Source: Phycisphaerae bacterium
GTDB taxonomy: Bacteria; Chloroflexota; Anaerolineae; 4572-78; J111
Assembly: GCA_028285035.1 (NCBI GenBank)
Contig: JANQQF010000028.1
Span: 1 to 28,135 of the forward strand
Length of the DNA stretch: 28,135 nucleotides
Direction of reading: 5' to 3'
The position numbers and the translations under genes were made by a program. The notes beneath the pieces are model-generated. The model was given only the letters and a program-made list of their open reading frames with translations, ran no database searches and was not told where the DNA came from. This document shows positions 15,951-23,225 of the stretch, in pieces. Each line of letters begins with the position of its first letter. Positions within the stretch are counted from its first letter, which is position 1.

Positions 15951-16430
15951 ATGGAACCCCTAAAAATTAATTTTGACGCATTAAAGAAAGACAATTGGTC
16001 TGAGAAAGAGTTGGAAAATGTAGAGCTCATGGTCGATTTTGTACAAAATCTCATGAACAATCACGACTTTGACTACATTATGAAAAAGTACGGCGATACC
16101 CCTTACGTTCAGCACAATCGAAACATTCCTGAGGGCATCAACGGTATCGTTGGTTTTCTCAAGCAATTTTCTGAACGATTTCCTGAGTTTAATTATGATG
16201 TCAAACACATCCTCGCTGATGGCGATTATGTTATGTTTCACTCGCATGCCACGACAAAAAAGAAGGACCGAGGAAATGATAAAAAAGGTCTGAACATCAA
16301 AGACACCTGGAAGATTAAGGATGGCAAAATTGTTGAGCATTGGGATGCCATCCAATCAATGGATGGGTTAATGCGACTTAATGTGTTGTTGAATGGGGGT
16401 ACAATCCGGAATGGAAATGGGGTGTATTAA
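15951..16430 (+). CDS. SnoaL-like (NTF2-fold) protein, copy 1, 159 aa
   Basis: NTF2/SnoaL-type small alpha+beta barrel. Seen: helix around FVQNLMNNHDFDYIM (about 29-43), YVQHNRNIPEG near 52-62, DGDYVMFHSHAT near 90-101, and the family's end motif DTWKIKDGKIVEHWDAIQ near 118-135. These are typical of the uncharacterised SnoaL-like group found beside TetR regulators; most members have no assigned reaction, though the fold hosts isomerases, cyclases and hydrolases. AAGGA lies about eight bases before the ATG. It is followed 82 bases later by a 73% identical paralogue and preceded by an operator, suggesting induction with the neighbouring TetR. Confidence 0.86.
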   Translation: MEPLKINFDALKKDNWSEKELENVELMVDFVQNLMNNHDFDYIMKKYGDTPYVQHNRNIPEGINGIVGFLKQFSERFPEFNYDVKHILADGDYVMFHSHATTKKKDRGNDKKGLNIKDTWKIKDGKIVEHWDAIQSMDGLMRLNVLLNGGTIRNGNGVY

Positions 16431-16512
16431 AAGTTTTGGACAAGCCGAATTACTTTGAATTATCAAACGCAGATTATTAATAAACTTACACCTAGCAGAA
16501 AGGTTCTAAAAA

Positions 16513-16992
16513 ATGGACATTATAAAAATTAATTTTGACGCATTGAAGAAAGACAGTTGGTCCGACCAGGAGATGGAAAATGCAAAACTCCTCGTCGATT
16601 TTGTGCAACATCTCATGAACAATCACGACTTTGACTACGTTATGAACACGTTTGACAATGATGAATACATTCAACACAACAGAAACCTTCCTGAGGGTGT
16701 CGCGGGCGTGGTCGGTGTTGTCAAACAATTTGCTAAACGCTATCCAGATTACACGTACGATGTTAAACACATCCTCGCTGACGGCGACTTCGTTAGTTTT
16801 CATTCACACGCCACAATCAACAAGAAGGATCGAGGAAACGATAAAAAAGGCCTCAATATCATAGACACCTGGAAGATTAAGGATGGCAAAATTGTTGAGC
16901 ATTGGGATGCCATCCAGCCGATGGACGGCTTCATGCGGTTCTATGCCTTGTTGACTGGCGGCACTATTCGAAATGGAAATGGGGTGTACTAA
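16513..16992 (+). CDS. SnoaL-like (NTF2-fold) protein, copy 2, 159 aa
   Basis: Tandem paralogue of the gene at 15951: same length, 116 of 159 residues identical by hand count, no gaps. The pocket-lining and end motifs (HILADGD, HSHAT, DTWKIKDGKIVEHWDAIQ, GGTIRNGNGVY) are the same. Differences concentrate at 41-85, the region around helix 2 and the turn before the central strand, which may change substrate preference. AAAGG lies nine bases before the ATG. No separate operator lies in the gap, so it probably shares the upstream promoter. Confidence 0.86.
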   Translation: MDIIKINFDALKKDSWSDQEMENAKLLVDFVQHLMNNHDFDYVMNTFDNDEYIQHNRNLPEGVAGVVGVVKQFAKRYPDYTYDVKHILADGDFVSFHSHATINKKDRGNDKKGLNIIDTWKIKDGKIVEHWDAIQPMDGFMRFYALLTGGTIRNGNGVY

Positions 16993-17105
16993 CACCGCAT
17001 AGGAATAAATGTTGCTAAAAATCTGTCCTATCTAACCGCTCTTTGAGCGTCAAAGCAAGACTCACATACCAATTAAATCAATAAATTAACCCAAGTTTTC
17101 GTTAT

Positions 17106-17206
17106 GTCATTCTAAGTGACGAAAGGAGCGAAGAATCTCCATGAAGCATTCATTTTCAAGTGATCGTCGGAGATTCTTCATTCCGTTTCACTCCATTCAG
17201 AATGAC
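17106..17206. repeat. Dispersed inverted-repeat element, GTCATTCT type, 101 bp
   Basis: Ends GTCATTCTAA and TTCAGAATGAC are inverted (nine of ten matching), and inner arms GAAGAATCTCC (17130-17140) and GGAGATTCTTC (17169-17179) pair perfectly. The same outer ends bound the element at 21251-21460. No coding capacity is seen. It resembles MITE-like or palindromic intergenic repeats. The rest of 16993-17358 holds no gene I can support. Confidence 0.78.
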
Positions 17207-17358
17207 AGGTTAACCTAGCATAATTTATCTGACAGACTACTCCTTACTCATTACTTTACGACCAAGCAGAAATTTCTTGTTAATTGTGTAAGAAAGGGAT
17301 TGGTTAGATACTACACCAACAAAGCTGCACCCTACGGGCACCAGGTTTCGGACCTCAA

Positions 17359-17496
17359 CTGAACCGAGCCATCGCCGCAGAACTGGTCGTCAGTGTCCCC
17401 ACTATCAAGACTCACGTCTCCCGCATTCCGGGCAAACTTAACGTTCGATCACGATCACGGGCGGCAGCGGCAGTGCGTGATCTACATCTTATTTAG
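17359..17496 (+). pseudogene. Remnant of a LuxR-type regulator (C-terminal helix-turn-helix)
   Basis: A 45-codon frame reads LNRAIAAELVVSVPTIKTHV, then SRIPGKLNVRSRSRAAAAVR and DLHLI before a stop. This is the end of a GerE/LuxR DNA-binding domain (family form: NREIAAEL...TVKTHVSRILGKLNVRSR). There is no start and the upstream domain is missing, so it is debris of a larger, probably MalT-like, regulator. The helix-breaking Pro in SRIPGKL also points to decay. Confidence 0.75.
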
Positions 17497-17535
17497 GCCG
17501 TTGATGAGAAATCCTATCAAATCTAGTGCAGAGCT

Positions 17536-18423
17536 TCAGGTAGTTGACGGCGAATACCCAAAATATCGCTTGTATTCATTACTAAATTGTGTCGGGCTAC
17601 TGTAACCAACCATATAGCAGGCTTCGTTGGCTCTTTTCCCCTCCTTGAGAAGCTTCTGAGCCTCATGGAGCTTTACAGATTTAACATACTGTAAGGGCGA
17701 AACGTGCATAACATCTTTAAAGTGCTTGAAAAAGGCAGTACGGCTCATATGAACCATGGCTGCCATTTTCTGTACCGAAATTGGTTTGTCCAGATTCTGA
17801 TGAATGTGTTCCACGACAGTTGAAACCCTCTGAATATCTCCCCTTTGCTGTAAGAGAAACCGGAGTTCGCTACCCCGTTCATCTGATAGCAAGCGATAGT
17901 AAATCTCATCAATAATAGCATCACCCAGCATGGCTGCATCTATGGGATTATCCAACACTTCCAATAATCGGATAAACGGATCCAATAGTCTATCGTTTAA
18001 GGGCAGTGAATACATGTTTGACCGATCCGGCGATTTTGTTTTGGCTACGCTCTTATCTATTCTGTCGAGGTGTAGAAGTACATTAGCCATCCGCCTCATA
18101 TCCATTCGCAGCCCCGCCAATATATATGGAGCCTCTGGACTCGCTTCAACAATCTCCATTTCTACCGGAATTGGATAAAACCCGATAAGTACCTGACCGG
18201 GGCTGTATGTGTTAGTCAGTTCCCCGACATAACAAATTTTTTTGCCCTGCCCAACAATCACAATCCCCGGTATTTCTATGACCGGTGTGCGTTCTTGGGT
18301 AGCTGAAGCCTTGAATGTGGCCAGGTTTTTGATGGTAGTCAAGTTAAAACCTTCATTTGGGCTGTGTCTTTCTACAAGGTTGACAAACAACTCAAATTTT
18401 TCGATTTGATAGTTCAATTTCAT
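17536..18423 (-). CDS. AraC-family regulator, 295 aa
   Basis: Transcription regulator with an AraC N-terminal cupin-like sensor domain (about 25-165, with VIEIPGIVIVGQGKKICY) and two C-terminal helix-turn-helices (about 200-293: ISVQKMAAMVHMSRTAFFKHF and ANEACYMVGYSSPTQFSNEY). Length and layout fit the YqhC-like group, which often controls oxidoreductase or hydrolase genes nearby. Start choice is uncertain: AGGAG lies one base before the ATG at 18423, too close, but seven bases before a TTG at 18417, which would remove two residues. It is divergent from the alpha/beta hydrolase at 18853, with 429 bases between, so that gene is its likely target. Confidence 0.9.
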   Translation of the reverse strand: MKLNYQIEKFELFVNLVERHSPNEGFNLTTIKNLATFKASATQERTPVIEIPGIVIVGQGKKICYVGELTNTYSPGQVLIGFYPIPVEMEIVEASPEAPYILAGLRMDMRRMANVLLHLDRIDKSVAKTKSPDRSNMYSLPLNDRLLDPFIRLLEVLDNPIDAAMLGDAIIDEIYYRLLSDERGSELRFLLQQRGDIQRVSTVVEHIHQNLDKPISVQKMAAMVHMSRTAFFKHFKDVMHVSPLQYVKSVKLHEAQKLLKEGKRANEACYMVGYSSPTQFSNEYKRYFGYSPSTT

Positions 18424-18852
18424 TCTCCTGGATATCTAGTTGTTATCACAAGACTTGATTCTATGTAGTGATTACAGCATCTTAGAAAAAAGAGTATATC
18501 AACCTCACGCCTTGTGTCAACAAAATAATCTAAAATCCGGACAATTCAATAATGTTTTTGGATTTTTACGTATTCATTAATCAATGAATTCACACTAAGC
18601 TAATGCATATAAAAACTTTAGCAGGGGCAGAATGAATTGCTAATAGAATTTATTCCCGCTTCGGTAGAACATTTAGTTTTATGGACATTCAGAAAAAAGG
18701 CTCGAATTATACAAAGTTGTGTAAACACGAAAGGAGCTGATTGTGAAAAACATCTTACAGTAAATGTGTTTAGCCCTGACACAGTTTTGTGATTGTGCTG
18801 GCCTGCAGACAATCTAATGGAGTATCAAAATACTAACTAATGGAGTATCAAA
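18424..18852. other. Divergent intergenic region with a six-codon frame
   Basis: No full gene is seen. It must hold the promoters of the AraC gene and the hydrolase. AAAGGAG at 18730-18736, ideally placed before a GTG at 18743, opens a frame of only six codons (VKNILQ, stop 18761-18763). This may be the scar of a deleted gene or a leader peptide. A tandem repeat at the right edge is listed separately. Confidence 0.4.
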
Positions 18853-18854
18853 AT
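18814..18854 (+). repeat. Tandem 18-bp repeat carrying the ribosome binding site
   Basis: CTAATGGAGTATCAAAAT occurs at 18814-18831 and again at 18837-18854, period 23. The second copy ends in the hydrolase ATG (18853). Each copy has the GGAG ribosome binding site, but the first copy reads ATA where the second reads ATG. Confidence 0.85.
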
Positions 18855-19746
18855 GTTAAATATCAAACCTATCCGAGCATTTTTCCTGCGGCAAGCCGTA
18901 AGTGGCTTTGTCAAAGCAAATCGTGAACCCATCCTCAAAACACCCGATGATATGGGACTAGATTACGAATCTGTTACATTTGAGTCAAAAGATGGTGTTA
19001 CGTTAAGTGGTTGGTTTATGCCCGCAAAGAATAGCACACGCACTGTAATCTGTAACCATTTTATGGGAGCTAACAAGTCTGGTGCAAGACCAACAATCGC
19101 AGGCGGCAATGTTGCAGTCGATTTTATACCCAAGTATAAAAATCTAGTTGACGCAGGATATAACGTTTTCGCCTATGATCTTCGCAACCATGGTGAATCG
19201 GACACCTATAACGATGGGTCTCTTGGTATGGGTATTGTTGAAGCACAAGATGTTGTAGGCGCAATCCGATATGTCACCAATCGATTCCCAGAACATCAAT
19301 TATTTTTGAATAGCCTTTGCTACGGTTGTGTATCGACCATGCATGCCATGAATCTGTACCCTGACGAGTTCAAAGATATCAACGCTCTGGTAGCAACACA
19401 GCCTCTTTCAGCAGATGCCTTTGTACAAGGTTTTTCAAAACACTTCAAAATCTCTAATGCAGAGAATGTGAATTACTTTTCTGAGCACTTGGAAGAAAAA
19501 ACCGGCTATAAAGTCGATGCATTGAAGATGCCTGATATTGCAGACTCAGTTTGTGTGCCCACTTTGTTAGTGCAAGTGCATGATGATTGGATGACAACCA
19601 CGGACGATATCGAGAAGATCTATGCAAATCTCGGTACAGATGACAAAAAACTCTTTTGGATAGAAGGTACTGACAAACGGCTCGAAGGCTATAACTTCTT
19701 TGGTCAAAGTCCGAAGGAACTGATCACATGGTTTGATACGCATTAA
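18853..19746 (+). CDS. Alpha/beta hydrolase with Cys nucleophile, 297 aa
   Basis: Alpha/beta-hydrolase fold, cytoplasmic. Seen: lid/oxyanion strand around TVICNHFMGANKSG (about 65-78), AYDLRNHGESD near 110-120, nucleophile elbow SLCYG with Cys156 in place of Ser, and the acid Asp244 or Asp245 in VHDDW. Where the catalytic His is expected the sequence reads EGTDKRLEGYNFFG (about 271-284), with Lys-Arg and no His. Cys nucleophiles occur in dienelactone hydrolases, but the missing His makes activity uncertain; it may be a non-standard enzyme or a binding protein. GGAG is eight bases before the ATG. It is divergent from an AraC regulator. Confidence 0.85.
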   Translation: MLNIKPIRAFFLRQAVSGFVKANREPILKTPDDMGLDYESVTFESKDGVTLSGWFMPAKNSTRTVICNHFMGANKSGARPTIAGGNVAVDFIPKYKNLVDAGYNVFAYDLRNHGESDTYNDGSLGMGIVEAQDVVGAIRYVTNRFPEHQLFLNSLCYGCVSTMHAMNLYPDEFKDINALVATQPLSADAFVQGFSKHFKISNAENVNYFSEHLEEKTGYKVDALKMPDIADSVCVPTLLVQVHDDWMTTTDDIEKIYANLGTDDKKLFWIEGTDKRLEGYNFFGQSPKELITWFDTH

Positions 19747-19833
19747 AGAGCATCCCAAAAACTCAAAGTTGCGCCAGATGAAATAATGAAGGTGTTAAAC
19801 GTCAATCTGAATGAAGCAGATAAAGGCTGATGA

Positions 19834-19983
19834 GTTCTTCATTTTCAATTTATTTCAGCTATCTTCCTGATGATGTATGCCTGGCGGCGAGGCTTCTGGT
19901 TCTATCCAGCTCTCATCATCAGGGCAATTAGCTTGTTTGTAGTTAGCTTGTTTGGGCTAAGACGTATGGAGACGGTAAAATAA
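19834..19983 (+). pseudogene. Possible membrane-protein fragment
   Basis: A 49-codon frame, open from a stop at 19831 to TAA at 19981, encodes two hydrophobic runs around MMYAWRRGFWFYPALIIRAI and SLFVVSLFGLRRMETVK. It has ATG codons at 19870 and 19873 but no ribosome binding site. Hydrophobic runs broken by Arg-Arg, ending in a charged tail, suggest the last helix or two of a membrane protein. Chance is not excluded. The rest of 19747-20045 holds nothing I can name. Confidence 0.3.
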
Positions 19984-20045
19984 TTACGATTGTATTGGGT
20001 ATAGAAATAGATTACTGCATCAGAGATTATGAGGACGATAAAATC

Positions 20046-20269
20046 ATGAATACACACCACTTTAGTGACCTAGCCGAGTTCAATCAATTTTTCGGGATGC
20101 CAACCCCTGAACATCCATTGCCAAGAATCTGTTGCTTGAACCAAAGCTGACCGTGTCAGAAATAGCCTACAAACTAGACTTCGACGATCCGAACTATTTT
20201 TCTCGGTTATTCAAGAAAAAAGTTGGTATATCACCTTCTGTCTATCGAAAGCAATATCTGCTCAACTAA
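20046..20269 (+). pseudogene. AraC-family regulator gene with its middle deleted
   Basis: ATG at 20046 (GAGG 11 bases upstream) begins MNTHHFSDLAEFNQFFGMPTP, a typical N-terminus of one AraC subfamily. At about 20118-20122 the sequence jumps, in a different frame, to AKNLLLEPKLTVSEIAYKLD and on through FSRLFKKKVGISPSVYRKQY, the last helix-turn-helix of the same kind of protein, stopping at 20269. Roughly 200 internal codons are missing. Both ends fit one parent gene, so this is an internal deletion rather than two genes. Confidence 0.85.
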
Positions 20270-20270
20270 T

Positions 20271-20304
20271 GCAATCGCGGGTGGCAACTACCACCCGCGA
20301 TTGC
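20271..20304. terminator. Hairpin, probable terminator
   Basis: Perfect 14-bp stem (GCAATCGCGGGTGG and complement) with a six-base loop, directly after the AraC remnant and 60 bases beyond the end of the hydrolase gene on the other strand. There is no strong T run on either side, so intrinsic termination is not certain. Confidence 0.6.
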
Positions 20305-20364
20305 CGATTCATTTCCCAGAAAATAGCCGTTAGTTAAGCTCTACGAGGGTCGTTTTGCTTGCTG

Positions 20365-21189
20365 CTAAAATTGAAGTTGGTCAAGCAGCCCAGCAAGTTC
20401 GGCTGTAGCGGTAACATAGGGGGCATGTCCTGTATCGAGAACAAATATCTGGTCAACAGGTGTGTGTCCAAGCATCAAAACCTGTAATTGAGGCCCAACG
20501 ACAATATCCTGAGCGGTGAGGATGTAAACCTTGGGAACCGTGCCGAAGTTTTCATCCGTTAATGAGATCGGCTCAGCCAATGGCCTAGCTGGTTCGCCCA
20601 GCGCAGATGCTGTTACCGCCTCAATGTTTGTGTCTCTACAGTCTGGGCAGAACAACTCCGCAAATCGTTCCGTGGCTACAGACGCCACAGCACGATCGTC
20701 CGAAAAGCTTAAATTTCCCTCCTCGGCCAATGCACTGATATGATCCTCCTTCGCCAAACTCAATAAGCTGTCACCATCGCTGGGCAGGTAGGCGGCCAAG
20801 TAGACAAGTGACGCAATCTGGTTGGGAATGGCCTCAGCCACGGCAGAGATCGTCATCCCCCCAAAGCTGTGACCAACCAGAATCACAGGCTCGTCGTAAG
20901 TCTCAACTGCGGCGATCACGGCGTCTCGATAGCCCTCCAGCGTTTGCGTACCCGCATCTTCACCATCTCGACCGGGTAGAGTCACAGCAGATACGGTACG
21001 ACCACTGGCTTCCAGCTCTTGTTGCACTTGAGACCAGGTGGAGCCATCTTGCCAAGCGCCGTGGACAAGCACGATTGGCGCATTTTGAAAGTCGGTATTG
21101 GCATCACCAGTGGTAGGCGCTTCTACAGGGCCACATGCAAAAAACAGTAAGCTAACTGCAAATAGGATTATTAGGTTTAATGTTTTCAT
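20365..21189 (-). CDS. Alpha/beta hydrolase lipoprotein, 274 aa
   Basis: Exported esterase-like hydrolase. Residues 1-18 are a signal peptide ending LLFFA, with Cys19 predicted to be lipidated. The hydrolase domain starts with IVLVHGAWQDGSTW (about 38-51); the nucleophile is the Ser in GHSFGG (about 107-112), the acid is probably Asp in TAQDIVV (about 228), and the base His in DTGHAPY (about 253). This triad order and the HGAWQDGSTW motif match the EstC/salicylate-esterase-like family of plant and bacterial carboxylesterases. AGGAG seven bases before the ATG at 21189 fixes the start. Surface attachment is unusual for this mostly cytosolic family. The substrate is unknown. Confidence 0.9.
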   Translation of the reverse strand: MKTLNLIILFAVSLLFFACGPVEAPTTGDANTDFQNAPIVLVHGAWQDGSTWSQVQQELEASGRTVSAVTLPGRDGEDAGTQTLEGYRDAVIAAVETYDEPVILVGHSFGGMTISAVAEAIPNQIASLVYLAAYLPSDGDSLLSLAKEDHISALAEEGNLSFSDDRAVASVATERFAELFCPDCRDTNIEAVTASALGEPARPLAEPISLTDENFGTVPKVYILTAQDIVVGPQLQVLMLGHTPVDQIFVLDTGHAPYVTATAELAGLLDQLQF

Positions 21190-21250
21190 AATAATGCTCC
21201 TCAATGTAATTAATGATTTATAAATTTTTAATTTCTAAAATGTGTGTGAT

Positions 21251-21460
21251 GTCATTCTGACGCCGCAGGAAGATTCTTCGGCTATGATTCCTAAGAAACT
21301 GACTGGTTTGTGTCATACCCGAATGAAGTTGTCGGGTATCCACTGACTGGGGGCAACGAACGGTGGATGCCCGATAAAACCATTCGGGCATAACATGGCT
21401 CAATGTTTCTTTCTTTTTGTAGAAGGCCGGCAGTTGGCTTTCTTGGTTACTCAGAATGAC
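21251..21460. repeat. Nested inverted-repeat element, 210 bp
   Basis: Outer ends GTCATTCTGA and TCAGAATGAC are perfect inverted repeats, the same ends as the element at 17106. Inside lie two 32-bp hairpin units facing each other: 21312-21343 (begins GTCATACCCG) and 21363-21394 (begins GTGGATGCCC). The second is 30/32 identical to a unit at 22677-22708. Two repeat types therefore appear nested. No gene is supported between 21190 and 21514. Confidence 0.82.
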
Positions 21461-21514
21461 AGGTGAACTATCTGACACGGCTCTAGAACTTTGGCATTGT
21501 CTATGAGGCGAACC

Positions 21515-22594
21515 TCATCTTCGCCCAAGCAACTTGTTGTATCTGGTCAAGAACATATCCTTACCCTTCAGCCTCCGCGTGATCCAATTCCCGCCAGTGA
21601 AAGCAACAAGGAAAGCGCTTCCTTTTTCTGGTCCGAGCGGCAAGATGATTGGCGCTTTATTCCAGGGTTTGTAGGGCTTGATATCGTCAATGCGCTTACC
21701 CCCAGCAAGCGACTTCAGCGTTTTTTCCAACCAGGGCTTCTGGCGCACGGTCGCGACGATCGTCATATTGTCGCCGCTTTGAGCGATGTCTCCGGCGGCG
21801 AAGACGTTGGGCAACATGGAAGGTCGCAACCACTTGTCGACGTTAACACGCCCTTTGCTAACCTTGGCCCCCGGCAATCCTTCGGCTAAGGATGTCAGTG
21901 GGCGGGAGCCAACGGCTGGGATAATCAGATCTGCTGTCACGACTTGCCCTCTGGATAAGGTGACAGATCCGCCCTCCGGTGCATCCTGGCCGGGTAAGGT
22001 ACCCGCCCGCTGCCCCATAATGACCTTGACGCCCATCGCTTCGAGCTTTGCTTGCAACGACACGCCAAGTTTTCTAGACTTGCCGCGAAAAAGCACGTCA
22101 TCGCTAGACACCAGTGTCACCGTTTTGTCGGGCAGGGAATGTGCGATTTCACCCGCGAGTTCAGTGCCGACCGCACCGGCCCCGATGATCAGAACGCTCT
22201 GAGCCGCCACAAGCGCGTCGTGCCAGCGACGCACATTTGCCCGCAGCTCTTCGATATCGCCCGTTTCCGACTTGAATGGCGCAAGGTTCGCCGACCCTGT
22301 CGCCAAGACGATGTAGTCCGCGGCCACCTGGCCACCCTCAGCGAGGGTCACCCCCGTGCCATCGACCGCCACGGCTTCGCCTTGGAGCACTTGACCGTTC
22401 GACAGCAGCCGGTCGTAGGGGATCAGGGCCCGGTCCAGAATTGTAGGTTCAATCATCGCCCGGATCATCGCTGGGGCATGGGTGAAATGACTGGCCCGTT
22501 CAATCACCGTGACATCCATAACGGCATCAAGCGACTTCGCCAAAGCCGTCCCGATATAGCCACCACCTACGATAGCCAACTCTGTTTTTCTCAT
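21515..22594 (-). CDS. FAD-dependent NAD(P)H oxidoreductase (AIF/NDH-2-like), 359 aa
   Basis: Pyridine-nucleotide-disulfide oxidoreductase fold. FAD-binding Gly10-Gly-Gly-Tyr-Ile-Gly15 near the N-terminus; second dinucleotide site VLIIGAGAVGTELAG (about 139-153) for NAD(P)H; the ATGS stretch near 100 and the C-terminal FAD motif VFAAGD (about 285-290) are present. No redox-active CxxxxC is seen, so it is of the NDH-2/AIF type rather than a disulfide reductase: likely electron transfer from NAD(P)H to a quinone or other acceptor. AGAGGAG six bases before the ATG. Base composition is visibly GC-richer than the flanks. It lies 154 bases downstream of a tautomerase gene on the same strand, but a repeat separates them. 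Confidence 0.92.
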   Translation of the reverse strand: MRKTELAIVGGGYIGTALAKSLDAVMDVTVIERASHFTHAPAMIRAMIEPTILDRALIPYDRLLSNGQVLQGEAVAVDGTGVTLAEGGQVAADYIVLATGSANLAPFKSETGDIEELRANVRRWHDALVAAQSVLIIGAGAVGTELAGEIAHSLPDKTVTLVSSDDVLFRGKSRKLGVSLQAKLEAMGVKVIMGQRAGTLPGQDAPEGGSVTLSRGQVVTADLIIPAVGSRPLTSLAEGLPGAKVSKGRVNVDKWLRPSMLPNVFAAGDIAQSGDNMTIVATVRQKPWLEKTLKSLAGGKRIDDIKPYKPWNKAPIILPLGPEKGSAFLVAFTGGNWITRRLKGKDMFLTRYNKLLGRR

Positions 22595-22630
22595 TGATTA
22601 CTCCTCTTTAACCCCGCAAAATCGGTTCAG

Positions 22631-22708
22631 GTCATTCCCGCGTGCTTTTGGCGGGAATCCACCGCTACGAAGCCTCGTGGATGCCCGATAAAATCATTCG
22701 GGCATGAC
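22631..22708. repeat. Paired hairpin repeat element
   Basis: Two 32-bp hairpin units face each other: 22631-22662 (begins GTCATTCCCG, ends GGGAATCCAC) and 22677-22708 (begins GTGGATGCCC, ends GGGCATGAC). The right unit is 30/32 identical to the right unit inside the element at 21251-21460. It lies between the oxidoreductase and tautomerase genes. Confidence 0.85.
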
Positions 22709-22748
22709 AGGGTGGTTTTCAATGTCCGGATCTTATTTGATTTTTCTA

Positions 22749-23159
22749 TTAGGCGTGTCCCAATTGTTGCCAAGCCGCTTCTTCCGGGCTACCGGGTGCG
22801 GGGAGAATTTGTCCCCCTTCCATCCCGTGAGAAGCGGGGCCAGCGTGCAGGGCGACACTGACTTCGTCCCAGCCGCATCCCAATGCATCAACTGCACCTT
22901 GAGTGATGCGATTGATCATCTCTGCTTTGGCGCTTTCAGTCCGGCCAGAGCGAATGTTGCCATTGACGTGGATAATCTTGCCGGGTGGGAGCGCGCTAAA
23001 GCCAGCCTCTATGTCCGACTGCTCATTAAAAAAAGTGTTGACAAATTGAATCGGTGCACCGGTCACATCGACATGAACCTCAGTGATGCACTCGGCAATC
23101 TCGGCGCGTTGAGTCTCCGTCGAGCGATTTTCCTCTACTGTTAATAGATAAATGGGCAT
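22749..23159 (-). CDS. Tautomerase-superfamily protein, 136 aa
   Basis: 4-oxalocrotonate tautomerase/cis-CaaD-like protein. After removal of Met the chain begins with Pro, the catalytic base of the superfamily (MPIYLLTVEEN). Two beta-alpha-beta units are apparent (about 1-60 and 62-125), the length expected of fused, trimeric members. NIRSGRTESAK (about 68-78) carries Arg residues that could bind a carboxylate substrate. Reactions in the family include keto-enol tautomerisation and dehalogenation of small acids; which applies here is unknown. AAGGAG is seven bases before the ATG. It follows a small gene by 66 bases that contain a strong palindrome and is GC-rich like the oxidoreductase. Confidence 0.85.
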   Translation of the reverse strand: MPIYLLTVEENRSTETQRAEIAECITEVHVDVTGAPIQFVNTFFNEQSDIEAGFSALPPGKIIHVNGNIRSGRTESAKAEMINRITQGAVDALGCGWDEVSVALHAGPASHGMEGGQILPAPGSPEEAAWQQLGHA

Positions 23160-23175
23160 GGTTATTCTCCTTAAT

Positions 23176-23215
23176 CGTCTCGTTGACGATCATCGTCAAT
23201 GAGACGATGATCGTC
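23176..23215. promoter_or_regulatory. Palindrome cluster in the leader of the tautomerase gene
   Basis: A 31-bp near-perfect palindrome (15-bp arms, 23176-23206) contains GACGATCATCGTC (23185-23197); the sister GACGATGATCGTC lies at 23203-23215. The two 13-bp copies are spaced 18 bases start to start. They stand just before the AAGGAG site. They may be regulator-binding sites or a hairpin regulating translation or mRNA stability. Confidence 0.6.
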
Positions 23216-23225
23216 TTGTTTACCC

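Noticed and set aside
21218..21478. 86-codon frame on the minus strand
   Set aside because: It lies entirely in the nested repeat element and has no binding site or domain.
22052..22597. 181-codon frame opposite the oxidoreductase
   Set aside because: A GC-rich antisense frame with His/Arg-rich content; the sense strand has clear FAD/NAD motifs.
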